Below, one piece after another: positions 47,746 to 59,100 of a stretch of DNA of 64,000 nucleotides; the first letter of the stretch is position 1; every line of letters starts with the position of its first letter. The stretch comes from Fagopyrum homotropicum (Eukaryota > Streptophyta > Magnoliopsida > Caryophyllales > Polygonaceae), in NCBI GenBank assembly GCA_033239125.1, contig BSWB01000006.1:36994501-37058500 (forward strand). Reading direction: 5' to 3'. The position numbers were made by a program, and so were the translations under genes. The notes under the pieces are model-generated. The model had not been told where the DNA came from. It ran no database searches and saw nothing but the letters and a program-made list of their open reading frames with translations.

Positions 47746-47986
47746 GAACCGATACGCCAGGAGTAGTTGCCCTCCAACAAGCAAGCCACGTTAGTCGAAC
47801 CCCTCCTCTACTCACCGGCGCCGACACTACGAGTAGAGCCATAGTTGTTTGACCTTGCTTCCGATCTCCAGTAATGAACCGATATGCCGGAGTAATCCCC
47901 TCCATGAAGCAAGCCGTGACAGTCGAACCACCTCCTCTGCACATCGACACCGACACTACGAGTAGAGCCATAATTGTTTGACCTTG
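47746..47986. repeat. Tandem duplication of about 130 bp
   Basis: Unit 1 (47746-47875) and unit 2 (47876-47986) both contain GAACCGATA.GCC, CCGACACTACGAGTAGAGCC and TTGTTTGACCTTG, with a period of 129-130 bases. Confidence 0.85.
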
Positions 47987-48343
47987 GAAGCTCCTCCCTC
48001 AAAGCGTAGCAGCAGCGGGCTGGTCTTTCCTTCTGTCGACCACTGAAGATTAACCGTAAGTTCGAAGATTAATTTGGCAAGCTATAAAATGAATGGGAGC
48101 GGCTCTCAGCTTTCTTCATACCAGATTTAGGGTTTGAAGACAGAGAAGGGGAAGATGAAGAGGCAAGCTGTGTTTGAACGGTAAAAAAAAGAAGAAAGAT
48201 ACATATACTTAACAGAAAAATGATACTAACCTACTTACTATACCAAAAATTGAGAAGGCATACTTACCAAATTCCCCCCAAGATGTTTTTACTCTAATAA
48301 TATGACTAATTAAAACATGAAGCGGTTAAGTTAGATTTATAAG

Positions 48344-48679
48344 TAGGGCTGAGCAGATTGCGGTTCGGTTCACCAAACCGCAACCGAACCGCAAATTGCG
48401 GTCCAAACCACAACCGAACCGCACTTAATCGGTTCGGTTTGTGGTCCACAAGTTTTTGTTTTGCGGTTTGCGGTTCGGTTTGCGGTCCACAAGTTTTTGT
48501 TTTGCGGTTTGCGGTTCGGTTTGCGGTTCAAACCACAAAAAAAACCGCAACCAAACCGCAAAAAAAACCGCAAAATCGCAAAAAAAACGCAAAACCGCAA
48601 ATTTGCGGTTTGGTTTGCGGTCCATGTTTTTCAGGTTTGCGGTTTGGGGTTTGCGGTTTTGGACCGATGCTCAGCCCTA
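48344..48679. mobile_element. hAT-type MITE, 336 bp, rich in TTGCGGTT words
   Basis: Ends TAGGGCTGAGCA and TGCTCAGCCCTA, exact 8-bp duplication TTTATAAG (48336-48343 and 48680-48687). The inside alternates CGGTTTGCGG/CCGCAAACCG, including a direct repeat of a 41-bp unit near 48440-48510. ORFs on both strands of this stretch are by-products of the repeats. Confidence 0.93.
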
Positions 48680-48687
48680 TTTATAAG

Positions 48688-50729
48688 TTGGTTTGAATAA
48701 ATTATATTTGTAAGTGTTTTTTTAATAAATATCATTTTTGTATAGTTTAGTACGTAAATTCATCGTACTTATACAACGATAAAAACTTAGAAAATTTTTA
48801 ACTCTAATGATAAGATAAATTAAAATTAACTCAAAACATATAAATTATATTAATAGGCATTACAACAAATTTGGACAACAATATGATAAATTAAAATTAT
48901 CCCAATGTCTTATTGGTGTTCAACTAGGAAGAAACCGAGCATTTTATGTATGTTTCTCTTTGTGTCATCAAGACAACTGCACTTGCTGTCATGACCTTGC
49001 ACTCGCTTTGATTAGTTGATGATAGCAACACACCACTGTCATGGCCTTTCATGTTTTACTTACTGGTGTTTGTGTTTTTTTTTTCTATTGCACGGATCTT
49101 CAATCTACTTCACTGAATTGGACATAACAATTATAGCTCAAGATTCTACTACACTGATCTTCAATCTACACTCAATTATCCTCAATCCCACAAGGTTTTA
49201 GAGACTTACCTCCAAAAAAGGATTGCTTGCACAACCAAGCTATACAACAAAAAATAAGCACTGAGAGGAGCATACAAATTTTTAATCAAGTGATTAATAT
49301 AAGGATCATTATTATACCTGACAAGATCCTTCCCATGATGCACAACAACCTGTGGGTTGTAGAAAACCTTGAATCAAGTGAATAATAAAGTGATTAATTG
49401 AGTGAACTAAGTATCCTGCAGTAGACACATTTGAAATCTCATATTACCTTATTTTCAGAGAGTTGAGACTTCAGGTTAGAAAAGATATACTGCAACTTCA
49501 AAATTGCAAGTAAACACTCATTTGTAATATGCACAAACAATTCAAAAATCAGAATTTTGAATTTCAAAACAAAGAAGATGAAAATGAGTACTAAAAGTCT
49601 AAAACACAAAACTAAACAGCAAGCTCCGAACCTGTTTACGCTTGATAGCAATGAGCTCAAGGCCTAAATCCCCAATCCCAAAACACCATTTCAAGCTAAC
49701 CATCTTCAACCTATCCCTGCCTTAGTTACTCTTAAACCTTAAATGTCCACTTGATATGATCAATTTGGTCTATTACCTGTATCAATTTGATAGCTTGAAA
49801 ACTAGACTGCAGAAACTTAAGAATTAAAAAGCATGGAACATAAGGTTTTTTAGCTACTCCAATAAATATCCAAGCTCCCATTCAGGTCTCTATCTATGAA
49901 AATGTTTTTGTTTGAACAATGAGAAGAAATAGTACAAATGCTCTGAAAGTTGTTAAACTGATATAGTCAATGCTAAATAGATACTAATCAACACTTAACT
50001 CATTCCTCAATTCTCTGAAAATTGTTAAACTTCAACCTTTGTATATAAGATCAGCACCTAAACAACAAGTAAACAGATGCTAAACAACAGCAAAACAACA
50101 ACTAAACAACAAGTAATCAACACATAAACAACAAGTAAACAGAACTTAATCAGCACCTAATGGATACTAATCAACACCTAAATAGAATTTTGGAATCGAT
50201 ATATGAAGAGTTTTTGGCAATGTGGTGCAATTATCACAAAAATATAGAGAAATAAACTTGTATTTCATTATTGATAGAGAAATAGTAGTACTTATATAGG
50301 TTGAGTTTCCTTATAGTAAACACATTTTACCTATAATAGAGATCTATATTGTGTACATTGTGAATGATCATGATGATCAAGAGGATAATGAACTTCTAAT
50401 TTGATAATTTCAGCTTTTGAGTTCTTTCAACCCTTCAATGTAACTATTTTCTGAATATGCCACACATAAAAAATCAGCAAGGCACCAACCAAAATGGATT
50501 TAAATCTCAATATGCATAAAAAAAGTCCAGCAAGAATCACAAACATCATACACAAATAACTAACACAAAATTCTGAATTTCTGAATAGCACAAATTACCT
50601 ATTGTAAACTGAGCATGACTTCAAATTTTCGGACAGCAAATTTCTGGACTGATCCCTCTGTATTTTTCTAGACAATACTCGATCTCTTTAGGCTTGTCAA
50701 CTTTGGAGAAGTTGTTGCTCCCTTGATTG
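48688..50729. other. Spacer
   Basis: No gene recognised. Around 50060-50140 a low-complexity tract repeats AAACAACAAGTAA. AAGTGATTAAT/AGTGAATAAT repeats occur near 49285-49390. Confidence 0.45.
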
Positions 50730-50734
50730 TTGAG

Positions 50735-50863
50735 TGATAGAATTCATATTGTAAATAGAATACAATAGAGGGCACCCTATGTAATTATTGTAAATACGTT
50801 TATTATAAATACAATCCATCTGTCGATGGAAACCCTAAGGGGAACATTATTCATATTCTCACA
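50735..50863 (+). repeat. 5' LTR of intact copia element
   Basis: TGATAGAATTC...TTCTCACA, 129 bp. Contains TATAAATACAATCC (50814-50827 region), a likely TATA box. Confidence 0.95.
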
Positions 50864-50875
50864 TGGTATCAGAGC
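50864..50875 (+). other. Primer binding site of intact copia element
   Basis: TGGTATCAGAGC immediately after the 5' LTR, complementary to the 3' end of initiator tRNA-Met. Confidence 0.95.
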
Positions 50876-50991
50876 ACTACGTTCTCTAAACCCTTCTTCC
50901 GCTTTCTCTCCCCAGACGGCCGTCCGTAAAGGTTCTCCCCTCGCCTCCGGCTTCACCGTCTAATTTCTCGACAGTCATCTCGAACCTATCG

Positions 50992-53900
50992 ATGGCTGCC
51001 GATAAGAAACCCTCTTTTCACTCCGCTCTCGGAATCTCGAACATCAAGAACAACATCGCTCTTGTGCTTGATCATGACACACCATATGCATCTTGGGTTA
51101 CTCTTTTTCGCGTTACTGCGAAGGCTCATAATGTTTTGGATCACATTGATGAAGCAGTTCCAAGACCTACTGACATTGACAACTCCCTATGGCTTCAAGT
51201 TGATGCAACTGTTCTCCAATGGATTTACAGTACGGTCTCTCGCGACATTCTTCTTCAAATTCTAGATTCTGATGACACTGCGCTTCAGGCATGGAATCGA
51301 GTTAAGGATATTTTTCAAGACAATAAGAATACTCGTGCGGTGTATCTTGAACACGAGTTTTCCAGTTGTAAGTTATCCGGCTTCTCTTCCGTTAATGCTT
51401 TTTGTCAGCAACTAAAATCATTGGCATATCAACTCAAGGGTGTCGGATCTCCGGTTCCGGCAACTCGACTAGTTCTTCAATTGATATCCGGTTTGCCGGC
51501 CGAATACAACGCAGTGGCGAGCTTTATTCAGCAAACTGATCCTTTACCGAGTTTTGTCAAAGCTCGATCTCAACTTCTTCTTGAAGAGACAAGACTGGCG
51601 GCGCAATCTGGCAATTCCGCAACAGCCCTAACCGCCGGCCGCTCATCCTCCACTGCTACGTCTGACGCATCCTCCAAGGCTGGCTCAACAGATCAGCCCA
51701 GCAAGTCCAGGGCCCGGAACAAGAAAAATAAGGCCCGGACCACTGCTCCTCCTCAGGCCCAGACACGATATGTCTACAGGCCCAATTTCGGATGGATGAT
51801 GGCACCCAACCAGACCCAGCAGTGGCCGGCCCAGTTTCCTTTTCCTCCTCCTCCCAGCAGTGGGCCGCTGCTTCCACAAGGCCAACAGTGGCCGGCCCAG
51901 TTTTCTGTCAGCCCAAATCGTGGCCAACCCAGCTCCAATTCCTCTCAGCAGGCCGGTCTTCTTGGTCCTGGACCGCAACAAGCCCACTATATGCATGAGC
52001 AGCCAACGACTTTAGATCACTCATTTGCTACAATGTCATTGAATCCGGCGGATAATTTATGGTATATGGACACGGGAGCAACATCACACATGACGAATGA
52101 TCCAGGTTCTCTCTCGTCTTTTTCGTATAATGGTAATTTAAATTCGATAATTGTTGGAAATGGTATGCGAATTCCATCTACAGGTCTTGGAGATGCCGTC
52201 CTTTCCACCACAAAACAACCTCTCCGCCTTTCCAATGTCCTTCTCGCACCAAAAATTGTCAAAAATTTAGTCTCTGTTAGACGTTTTACCACTGATAACC
52301 GTGCTTCTGTAGAATTTGACCCTTTTGGTTTTTCTGTGAAGGATCTGCAAACGGGGAAAATACGCATGAGATGTAATAGTTCCGGAGACCTCTACCCCGT
52401 CACGAGTCCACCTACCAGTCCTCATCATGCTCTTTCCGCTGAGTCATCGAGTCTATGGCACGCCCGCTTAGGTCATCCCGGCACGCCGGTGTTTGATTTT
52501 CTTCGTAATTCTTCTCTTCTTTCCTACAATAAGACAAAATTGTCTACACTTTGTCATGTTTGTCAATTAGGCAAACATCATAGATTGTCTTTTGATCGTT
52601 CTCATACTAGTTCCCTTGCACCCTTTGACATTATACATAGTGATCTTTGGACTTCCCCGATTCAAAGTAAGGAAGGCTACAAGTATTACTTGTTATTTCT
52701 TGATGATTTTTTCCATTTCTTATGGATATATCCTATTAAATTCAAATCTCAAGTCTTTCAACTGTTTGTGCAATTTCATCAACTAGTTAAAACGCAGTTT
52801 CAAGTCAACATTAAGAGTTTTCAATGTGACATGGGTCGTGAATTTAACAATTCCGAATTCCACAATTTTTTTCGCACTCATGGAATCATTTTTCGCTTTT
52901 CTTGTCCTCACACTTCTCCCCAAAATGGAAAAGCCGAACGAGTCATTCGAACGATCAATAACATGATGCGTTCTATCCTCTTTCATGCTTCTATTCCCGT
53001 CTCTTTTTGGCCCTTCGCTTTGGAGACATCTTGCTACCTCTTAAACATTCTTCCTTCCACCACAATTCAAAATAAGTCTCCCACTCAAATGTTGTATCTT
53101 ACAACACCGTCTTTCGGTCATCTTCGTGTCTTCGGTTGTCTTTGTTATCCCAACCAAAGCGCAACCGCATCTCACAAGCTTCAACCTCGATCTTCCTCAT
53201 GTGTTTTCCTTGGTTACCCCTCACACCATCGGGGATATCGATGTCTAGATCTAGCAACGAATAAATTTTTTATATCTCGTCATGTGACTTTTGACGAATC
53301 AATTTTTCCGTTTGCTAATCGCTCCTCTTTCGGCCCGGAACATTACAACTCATTGTGCGATGATAGTGGATTATCCAGCTATCACCGAGCCCAGCTGGGA
53401 AATCACGTTACTGCAGATAACCAAACACAACAGGCCCCATCTTCAACTCCCTTGATTTCCGGCCCAGCTCTTGTGACCGGCCCACCATCCCCTTCTCCTG
53501 AATCTGGCACGCCTTCATCCAGCAGCCTTGCCGGCCCAGTTACAATGAGCAATCCCCTTTCCCAGGCCCAAAATCTTGCCCAACCATCCGTCCCAGGCCC
53601 ACCTTCTGTGACCAATGCACCCCAGCCTGCTTTCCCAGGCCCAACCCCTGTCCCACATTCAACAGATACACGCCCTGCTCCCATTTCTCGGCCCTTAAAT
53701 CCGGACCTCCCAGCTACAGTACCCAGACGACCCCGGACTCGAAGCTGCTCCGGTATTGTCAAGCCTAAACCAATATTCGACCTCTCCGTTACCACTACAA
53801 CATCATCCCAACTTATCTCGCCTATCCCCAAATCCCACAATTTAGCTCTCCAAGATCCGAACTGGAATCATGCCATGCTCGACGAATATCGAGCCCTTAT

Positions 53901-55371
53901 GCGAAATAAGACTTGGGTACTGGTTCCTCGTCCCCTTGATGCTAATATTGTGCGATGTATGTGGATTTTTCGTCATAAGTACAGGTCTGATGGTTCACTT
54001 GAACGTTATAAGGCTCGTTTGGTAGCCAATGGATGCTCACAGCAGGTTGGCATTGACTGCGATGAAACTTTCAGCCCAGTTGTGAAACCGGCCACTATCA
54101 GGACAGTTCTCAGCCTCGCAGTTTCGCGTTCTTGGTCCATCCATCAACTAGACGTTCAAAATGCCTTCCTACATGGACATTTGAAGGAGACGGTTTATAT
54201 GTTTCAGCCTCCTGGTTTTCGTGATTCATCTAAACCTAATCATGTATGTTTACTACAGAAGTCTCTCTATGATCTTAAGCAGGCACCTAGAGCTTGGTTT
54301 CAACGTTTTGCAGGATTTTTGCTTCACCTTGGATTCATCGGCAGCAAGAGCGATTCCTCCCTCTTCATTTACCGTGATGGATCCAACATTGCCTACCTGC
54401 TCCTTTATGTTGATGACATTATCCTTACTGCATCTTCTGATGTGTTGCGTACCAATCTGATCATCCGTCTGAGTAAGGAATTTGCTCTTAAGGATCTCGG
54501 AGAGTTATCTTACTTCTTGGGCATTTCCGTTAGTCGGAGTTCTTCGGGCTTATTCTTATCGCAGGATAAGTACGCCAAGGACATTGTTGAACGTGCCAAC
54601 ATGACAAATTGCAAACCTTCTGCTACACCTGCTGAGACCTCTGTAAAACTCAGTGCTTCTTCTGGTCCCGCTGTTAGTGACCCGACATTGTACAGAAGTC
54701 TAGCTGGGGCGCTTCAATATCTGACTTTCACACGTCCCGACATCAGTTATGCAGTGCAACAAGTTTGTCTTTTCATGCACGACCCTAGAGAAGCTCACTT
54801 TTCTGCCCTTAAGCGCATCATTCGCTACATTTCCGGCACCTCATCATTAGGTATCACCATTTCTCCTTCTCCGAAGTCAGATCTTATTGCATATACAGAT
54901 GCCGATTGGGCTGGATGTGCTGATACTCGCCGCTCTACCTCCGGTTATTGTGTCTTCTTCAATGACACTTTAATCTCATGGTCGGCCAAACGTCAATCTG
55001 TGGTGTCCCGCTCTAGCGCCGAGGCAGAATATAGAGGAGTTGCCAATGTTGTGTCGGAGTGCTCCTGGCTACGCAATTTACTGCTTGAGCTTCATTGCCC
55101 TCTTTCTAAAGCATGTGTGGTCTACACTGATAACATATCTGCAACATACCTTGCCAGCAACCCGGTTCAACATCAACGAACCAAGCATATCGAGATTGAC
55201 ATTCACTTCGTCAGAGATAAGGTTGCCCGCGGTCATGTCCGTGTTCTCCACGTCCCTTCGGCTTTTCAGTATGCAGACATTTTTACAAAGGGTCTCCCAA
55301 GACAGTTGTTTCTAGATTTTAGATCCAGTCTTACTGTAATGCCTCCTCCAGTTTCGACTGCGGGGGTATGA
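50992..55371 (+). CDS. Copia gag-pol polyprotein, 1459 aa, uninterrupted
   Basis: Order: gag (1-210), Gln/Pro-rich linker (210-350) with two QQWPAQF repeats, protease (WYMDTGATSHM near 358), integrase zinc region (HARLGHPG, CHVCQLGKHH) and DDE core (HSDLW, CDMGREF, NGKAER), reverse transcriptase (from WVLVPRPLDANIVRCMW; YVDDI near 1135), RNase H (DADWAGC, SSAEAEYR) and the terminal KHIEIDIHFV...DIFTKGLP. All catalytic residues are kept. No CCHC zinc knuckle is seen in gag, unlike many copia gags. The integrase second Asp lies in CDMGREF rather than the usual CDNGGEF. The TGA stop is formed by the first three bases of the 3' LTR. Confidence 0.95.
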   Translation: MAADKKPSFHSALGISNIKNNIALVLDHDTPYASWVTLFRVTAKAHNVLDHIDEAVPRPTDIDNSLWLQVDATVLQWIYSTVSRDILLQILDSDDTALQAWNRVKDIFQDNKNTRAVYLEHEFSSCKLSGFSSVNAFCQQLKSLAYQLKGVGSPVPATRLVLQLISGLPAEYNAVASFIQQTDPLPSFVKARSQLLLEETRLAAQSGNSATALTAGRSSSTATSDASSKAGSTDQPSKSRARNKKNKARTTAPPQAQTRYVYRPNFGWMMAPNQTQQWPAQFPFPPPPSSGPLLPQGQQWPAQFSVSPNRGQPSSNSSQQAGLLGPGPQQAHYMHEQPTTLDHSFATMSLNPADNLWYMDTGATSHMTNDPGSLSSFSYNGNLNSIIVGNGMRIPSTGLGDAVLSTTKQPLRLSNVLLAPKIVKNLVSVRRFTTDNRASVEFDPFGFSVKDLQTGKIRMRCNSSGDLYPVTSPPTSPHHALSAESSSLWHARLGHPGTPVFDFLRNSSLLSYNKTKLSTLCHVCQLGKHHRLSFDRSHTSSLAPFDIIHSDLWTSPIQSKEGYKYYLLFLDDFFHFLWIYPIKFKSQVFQLFVQFHQLVKTQFQVNIKSFQCDMGREFNNSEFHNFFRTHGIIFRFSCPHTSPQNGKAERVIRTINNMMRSILFHASIPVSFWPFALETSCYLLNILPSTTIQNKSPTQMLYLTTPSFGHLRVFGCLCYPNQSATASHKLQPRSSSCVFLGYPSHHRGYRCLDLATNKFFISRHVTFDESIFPFANRSSFGPEHYNSLCDDSGLSSYHRAQLGNHVTADNQTQQAPSSTPLISGPALVTGPPSPSPESGTPSSSSLAGPVTMSNPLSQAQNLAQPSVPGPPSVTNAPQPAFPGPTPVPHSTDTRPAPISRPLNPDLPATVPRRPRTRSCSGIVKPKPIFDLSVTTTTSSQLISPIPKSHNLALQDPNWNHAMLDEYRALMRNKTWVLVPRPLDANIVRCMWIFRHKYRSDGSLERYKARLVANGCSQQVGIDCDETFSPVVKPATIRTVLSLAVSRSWSIHQLDVQNAFLHGHLKETVYMFQPPGFRDSSKPNHVCLLQKSLYDLKQAPRAWFQRFAGFLLHLGFIGSKSDSSLFIYRDGSNIAYLLLYVDDIILTASSDVLRTNLIIRLSKEFALKDLGELSYFLGISVSRSSSGLFLSQDKYAKDIVERANMTNCKPSATPAETSVKLSASSGPAVSDPTLYRSLAGALQYLTFTRPDISYAVQQVCLFMHDPREAHFSALKRIIRYISGTSSLGITISPSPKSDLIAYTDADWAGCADTRRSTSGYCVFFNDTLISWSAKRQSVVSRSSAEAEYRGVANVVSECSWLRNLLLELHCPLSKACVVYTDNISATYLASNPVQHQRTKHIEIDIHFVRDKVARGHVRVLHVPSAFQYADIFTKGLPRQLFLDFRSSLTVMPPPVSTAGV

Positions 55372-55497
55372 TAGAATTCATATTGTAAATAGAATATAAT
55401 AGAGGGCACCCTATGTAATTATTGTAAATACGTTTATTATAAATACAATCCATCTGTCGATGGAAACCCTAAGGGGAACATTATTCATATTCTCACA
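55369..55497 (+). repeat. 3' LTR of intact copia element
   Basis: 129 bp, identical to the 5' LTR except one base. Its first triplet TGA ends the gag-pol ORF, and the next triplet TAG is a second stop. Confidence 0.95.
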
Positions 55498-55502
55498 TTG
55501 AG

Positions 55503-56018
55503 CAACAACAATGACTTACCTTATTTCTTTTTATCAAACATCCTCAATTAAGCTTAATTGTTGACAACAAAAAAAAAAGCAGCAAACTGCATACACCAAA
55601 TATCAAGATTAAAGTTAAACAACAACTAAAGTCATGCATTTATATTCCTCAATTCAGCTTGACATTTTATTAAACATTTGGTGTGCTCATCATTCAGGTT
55701 GCCTCTTTTCTCAGTTTCTGCATATAAAACTTCTTTGATATGTTCAGAAAGCAATTGTCCTATAACATTTGACATTCATATGAGCAAAAGATTTCCTGAT
55801 TTTGAGGTAGCGTTTGGAAATTGGAAACACTCTCAGACGCTGTGAAACGCTGCTCCCAAACGGGGCCATAGACTCCTATTTTGAGCCCTGATGTAGGGTA
55901 TGGATCGTTTTGGTCCTTTTGGAACATGAGATCAAAATTTTGAAAAAGATTTTTGGAGGAAGGCGGACTTGAAGGAAAACAGAAAAAATGTGGAGAGTAA
56001 AGATGTATATTATAAAAT
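55503..56018. other. Spacer between the two copia elements
   Basis: No gene. GTAGCGTTTGG near 55807 and CCAAACGGGGCC near 55856 could be the ends of a very small Tourist-like element, not established. Confidence 0.35.
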
Positions 56019-56023
56019 TTGGG

Positions 56024-56193
56024 TGTTTGTCTATGAATTGAGTCCCTTGCCTTTGCAGGATTTTATTGATCGAAATATAAAGAAGGTACAAAGCGGTTAC
56101 AGAATACCAAACGCCTATACAAAGCGGTTATAGAATACCAAAAGTCCTTAGGGTAATAAAACTAGGATAAGTACAATTAAATACGTTCTAACA
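56024..56193 (-). repeat. 3' LTR of degenerate copia element
   Basis: 170 bp. Contains a tandem pair of about 31 bp, TACAAAGCGGTTA.AGAATACC, also present in the 5' LTR. Confidence 0.93.
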
Positions 56194-59100
56194 CTCCCCC
56201 TCAGTCGAAGCTGGAAGAGGACGAATGCAGAGACTGGATCTAAAGTCGAAGAAAAGTGATGACGGAAGACCCTTGGTGAAGATGTCGGCGTACTGATGGC
56301 TGGAAGGGACGTGTAGGACACGAAGGTGACCTAGGGCGACCTTCTCCCGCACGAAGTGAATATCCATCTCAACATGCTTAGTGCGTTGGTGTTGTACGGG
56401 ATTAGTTGACAAATATAAACAGTACTAATGTTATAACAATAAACAATGGTTGCTCTATGGAGAGGGACATGAAGCTCGAGTAATAAATTACGAAGCCAAC
56501 ATGTTTCTGCCACAACATTGACAACCCCACGGTATTCTGCCTCTACACTGGAACGGGACATAGTCGGTTGTCGCTTGGAGTACCATTATATCAGATTGTC
56601 TCCAAGGTAGACACAATATCCGGAGGTAGAACGACGAGTGTCGGGACACCCGCCCCAGTCTGCATCAGAATAGGTGGTAAGACCTGATGTGGATGTGGAG
56701 GTCAGATGCAATCCAAGATCGGTGTGCCCTGTAAGTAGCGAATGATCCCCTTGAGAGCCTGAAAGTGGGGCTCCCTCTGATCATACATGAATAATCAACA
56801 TTGCTGGACAATGTAAGATATATCAAGTCGGGTGAAAGTGAGGTACTGTAGTGCACCGGCCAAGTTGCGGTATAGTCCAAGGTCTGAAACATGAGGGCCA
56901 GTACCAGCTTCTAGTTTCGATATGGTCTCAACAGGCGTGGAGGAAGGCCGACAAGAGGTCATCTGAGCACAACTGACGATCTCTCGGGTATATTTAGCCT
57001 GTGATAAAAACATCCTTGTGTCTTGCCGCTTGACCTGTATGCCCAAAAAATAGCTAAGAGGTCCAAGGTTAGTCATAGCAAATTCAGATTTTAGTACAAC
57101 CATTAAGCGGTCTTGAAGGGCAGGGGAGAAGGCCATCAAAACAATATCGTCAACATACAATAAGAGATATGCCATGTCGGAGCTATAGGTGTAGACAAAT
57201 AATGACTGATCACTCTTACTGCCAATAAAACCGTGAGACTGAATGTAGGTAGCAAACCGGTGAAACCATGCTCAGGGTGCTGCTTGAGCCTGTAAAGAGA
57301 GCGACGAAGCAGACAAACGTGATCTGGGAACTGAGCATGTCAAAATCCAGGAGGTTGATGCATGTATACTGTCTCGTGAAGAGACCCGTGGAGGAAAGCG
57401 TTTTTGACGTCGAGCTGGTGAATGGGCCAATCACGGGATATGGCAAGACTCAAAACAGTCCGAATGGTTGTTGGTTTGTCAACCGGGCTAAAGGTCTCAT
57501 CGTAGTCAATCCCCACCTATTGAGATTTCCCGTTAACTACCAAGCACGCCTTGTGGCGTTCAAGTAAGCCGTCGGACCTGAATTTATGCTTAAACAACCA
57601 CATGTAGTGGATAATATTAGTATCGTGGGGCCTCGGAACAAGTTCCCAAATACCATTTTTAAATAGAGCACTAAGTTCCTCTTGCATGGTTGTGAGCCAG
57701 TTTGAGTCCTTCAAGGCTAGGATGAGTAATTTTGGGAGGGGGAAAACGGTTGTGAGCATGAGATATTTTGGGTTCGGTTTCCGAACGCCGAGTCGGCCAC
57801 GGGTGGTCATAGGATGACTGGGTTGTGCTGGAGTCATGGACAGGTCATGGGATGGGGGTCTGGTAGGATGAGCATTGGTTGGGGATGCCAATAATGGGCG
57901 GCATTGGGTTGTCAACCCCAAACACAGGGGATGAGCTTGAAGACACGGAGATGGGCCGCGGAGGGGTGTGGAGAAAAGGTGGACCAGAAACCTCACTGTT
58001 GGGCCTTTGTGTAAGTGGTATTGTGGGATGATCTGGCGCCAAAATCTCTTTCGGTACTAGTGGATGCAGAGGGTTGGGATTTGGGTTGGTCTCCTGAGGC
58101 ACTGAGTGAGGTAAGTTTGCGAAGGGGAATGTAGTCCCATCAAAGGTTATGTGGCGGGAGGTAATGACCCGGTTGGTCTCGAGGTCAAGACAACGAAAAC
58201 CTCGGTGGGATGCCGAAAATCCAAAGAATACGCACGGGGTGGAGCGAGGCGCAAACTTATGAATGGATGTGGCAACAATATTAGGGTAACAAAAACACCC
58301 AAAAACTCGAAGGTAGGAGTAGGAAGGTTGTCGGTGATACAACGCAAGAGTCAGAGTTCTAGACCAAAGGGTGGAGGTGGGTGTAATGTTATGAATGTAT
58401 GTTGCCATGTGGAGTTCGTCGACCCAATAGGATGGTGGCATGGATGCATAGACAAGGAGGGAACGAGTGATGTCATTTAGGGAACGAAGGATGTGTACGG
58501 CCTTACCGTTTTGTGGAGACGTTTGAGCGCATGCAAAACGGAATTGTATTCCTTGTCGGGTGCAAAAAGAGGTAAAGGCGTCGTTATGAAATTCTCCTCC
58601 GAGATTGCATTGAAAAGATTTTATCGAGCGCTCGAATTGAGTTTGGACGTAGTAGTAAAAATGGAGGAATTTTGCAAAAGTATCGGATTTGTGTTTGCGA
58701 GGAAAAACCCATACGAAGTGTGTAAAATCATCCAAAAACACAAGGTAATACCGAAAACCCGACTCACTAATGACAGGTGACGTCCAAATATCGCTATGAA
58801 TTATATCAAACGGAGCAAAAGTTCGTGAAACGGAATCAGAAAAAGGCAACCGTTTGTGTTTTTCAATTTGATAGGAATGACAAAGCGAAGATCGAGGCTC
58901 TTTAAATTTTGGTATGAAATTATTTCTACTTAAAGTATGAAAAACGTGGTCGCCGGGATGACCAAGGCGAGCATGCCATAAGGACGATGACGATGTGGAA
59001 GACGCGGAAAGAGCAACTAGTGTGGTGGTGGTCGACTTTGTAATTGGGTAAAGGCCGTTGGAGCTATTGCACCTCGCTATGTGGGTCCCCGTACAAAGAT

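Larger units (their letters stand above)
50735..55497 (+). mobile_element. Ty1/copia retrotransposon, apparently complete, 4763 bp
   Basis: Two 129-bp LTRs, PBS, one long gag-pol ORF and a G-rich polypurine tract (GCGGGGGTA) directly before the 3' LTR. The exact 5-bp duplication TTGAG flanks it (50730-50734, 55498-55502). The LTRs differ at one base (C/T, position 50763 against 55397), so insertion was recent. All expected parts are present, so this copy may still be mobile. Very short LTRs fit the Ale/Retrofit side of copia. Confidence 0.95.

Noticed and set aside
48358..48700. Several overlapping ORFs on both strands, Cys/Phe- or Lys/Asn-rich
   Set aside because: They are translations of the repeated word in the hAT MITE, not genes.
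55805..55866. Tiny Tourist-like element
   Set aside because: Only about 60 bases with short imperfect ends and no clear duplication.
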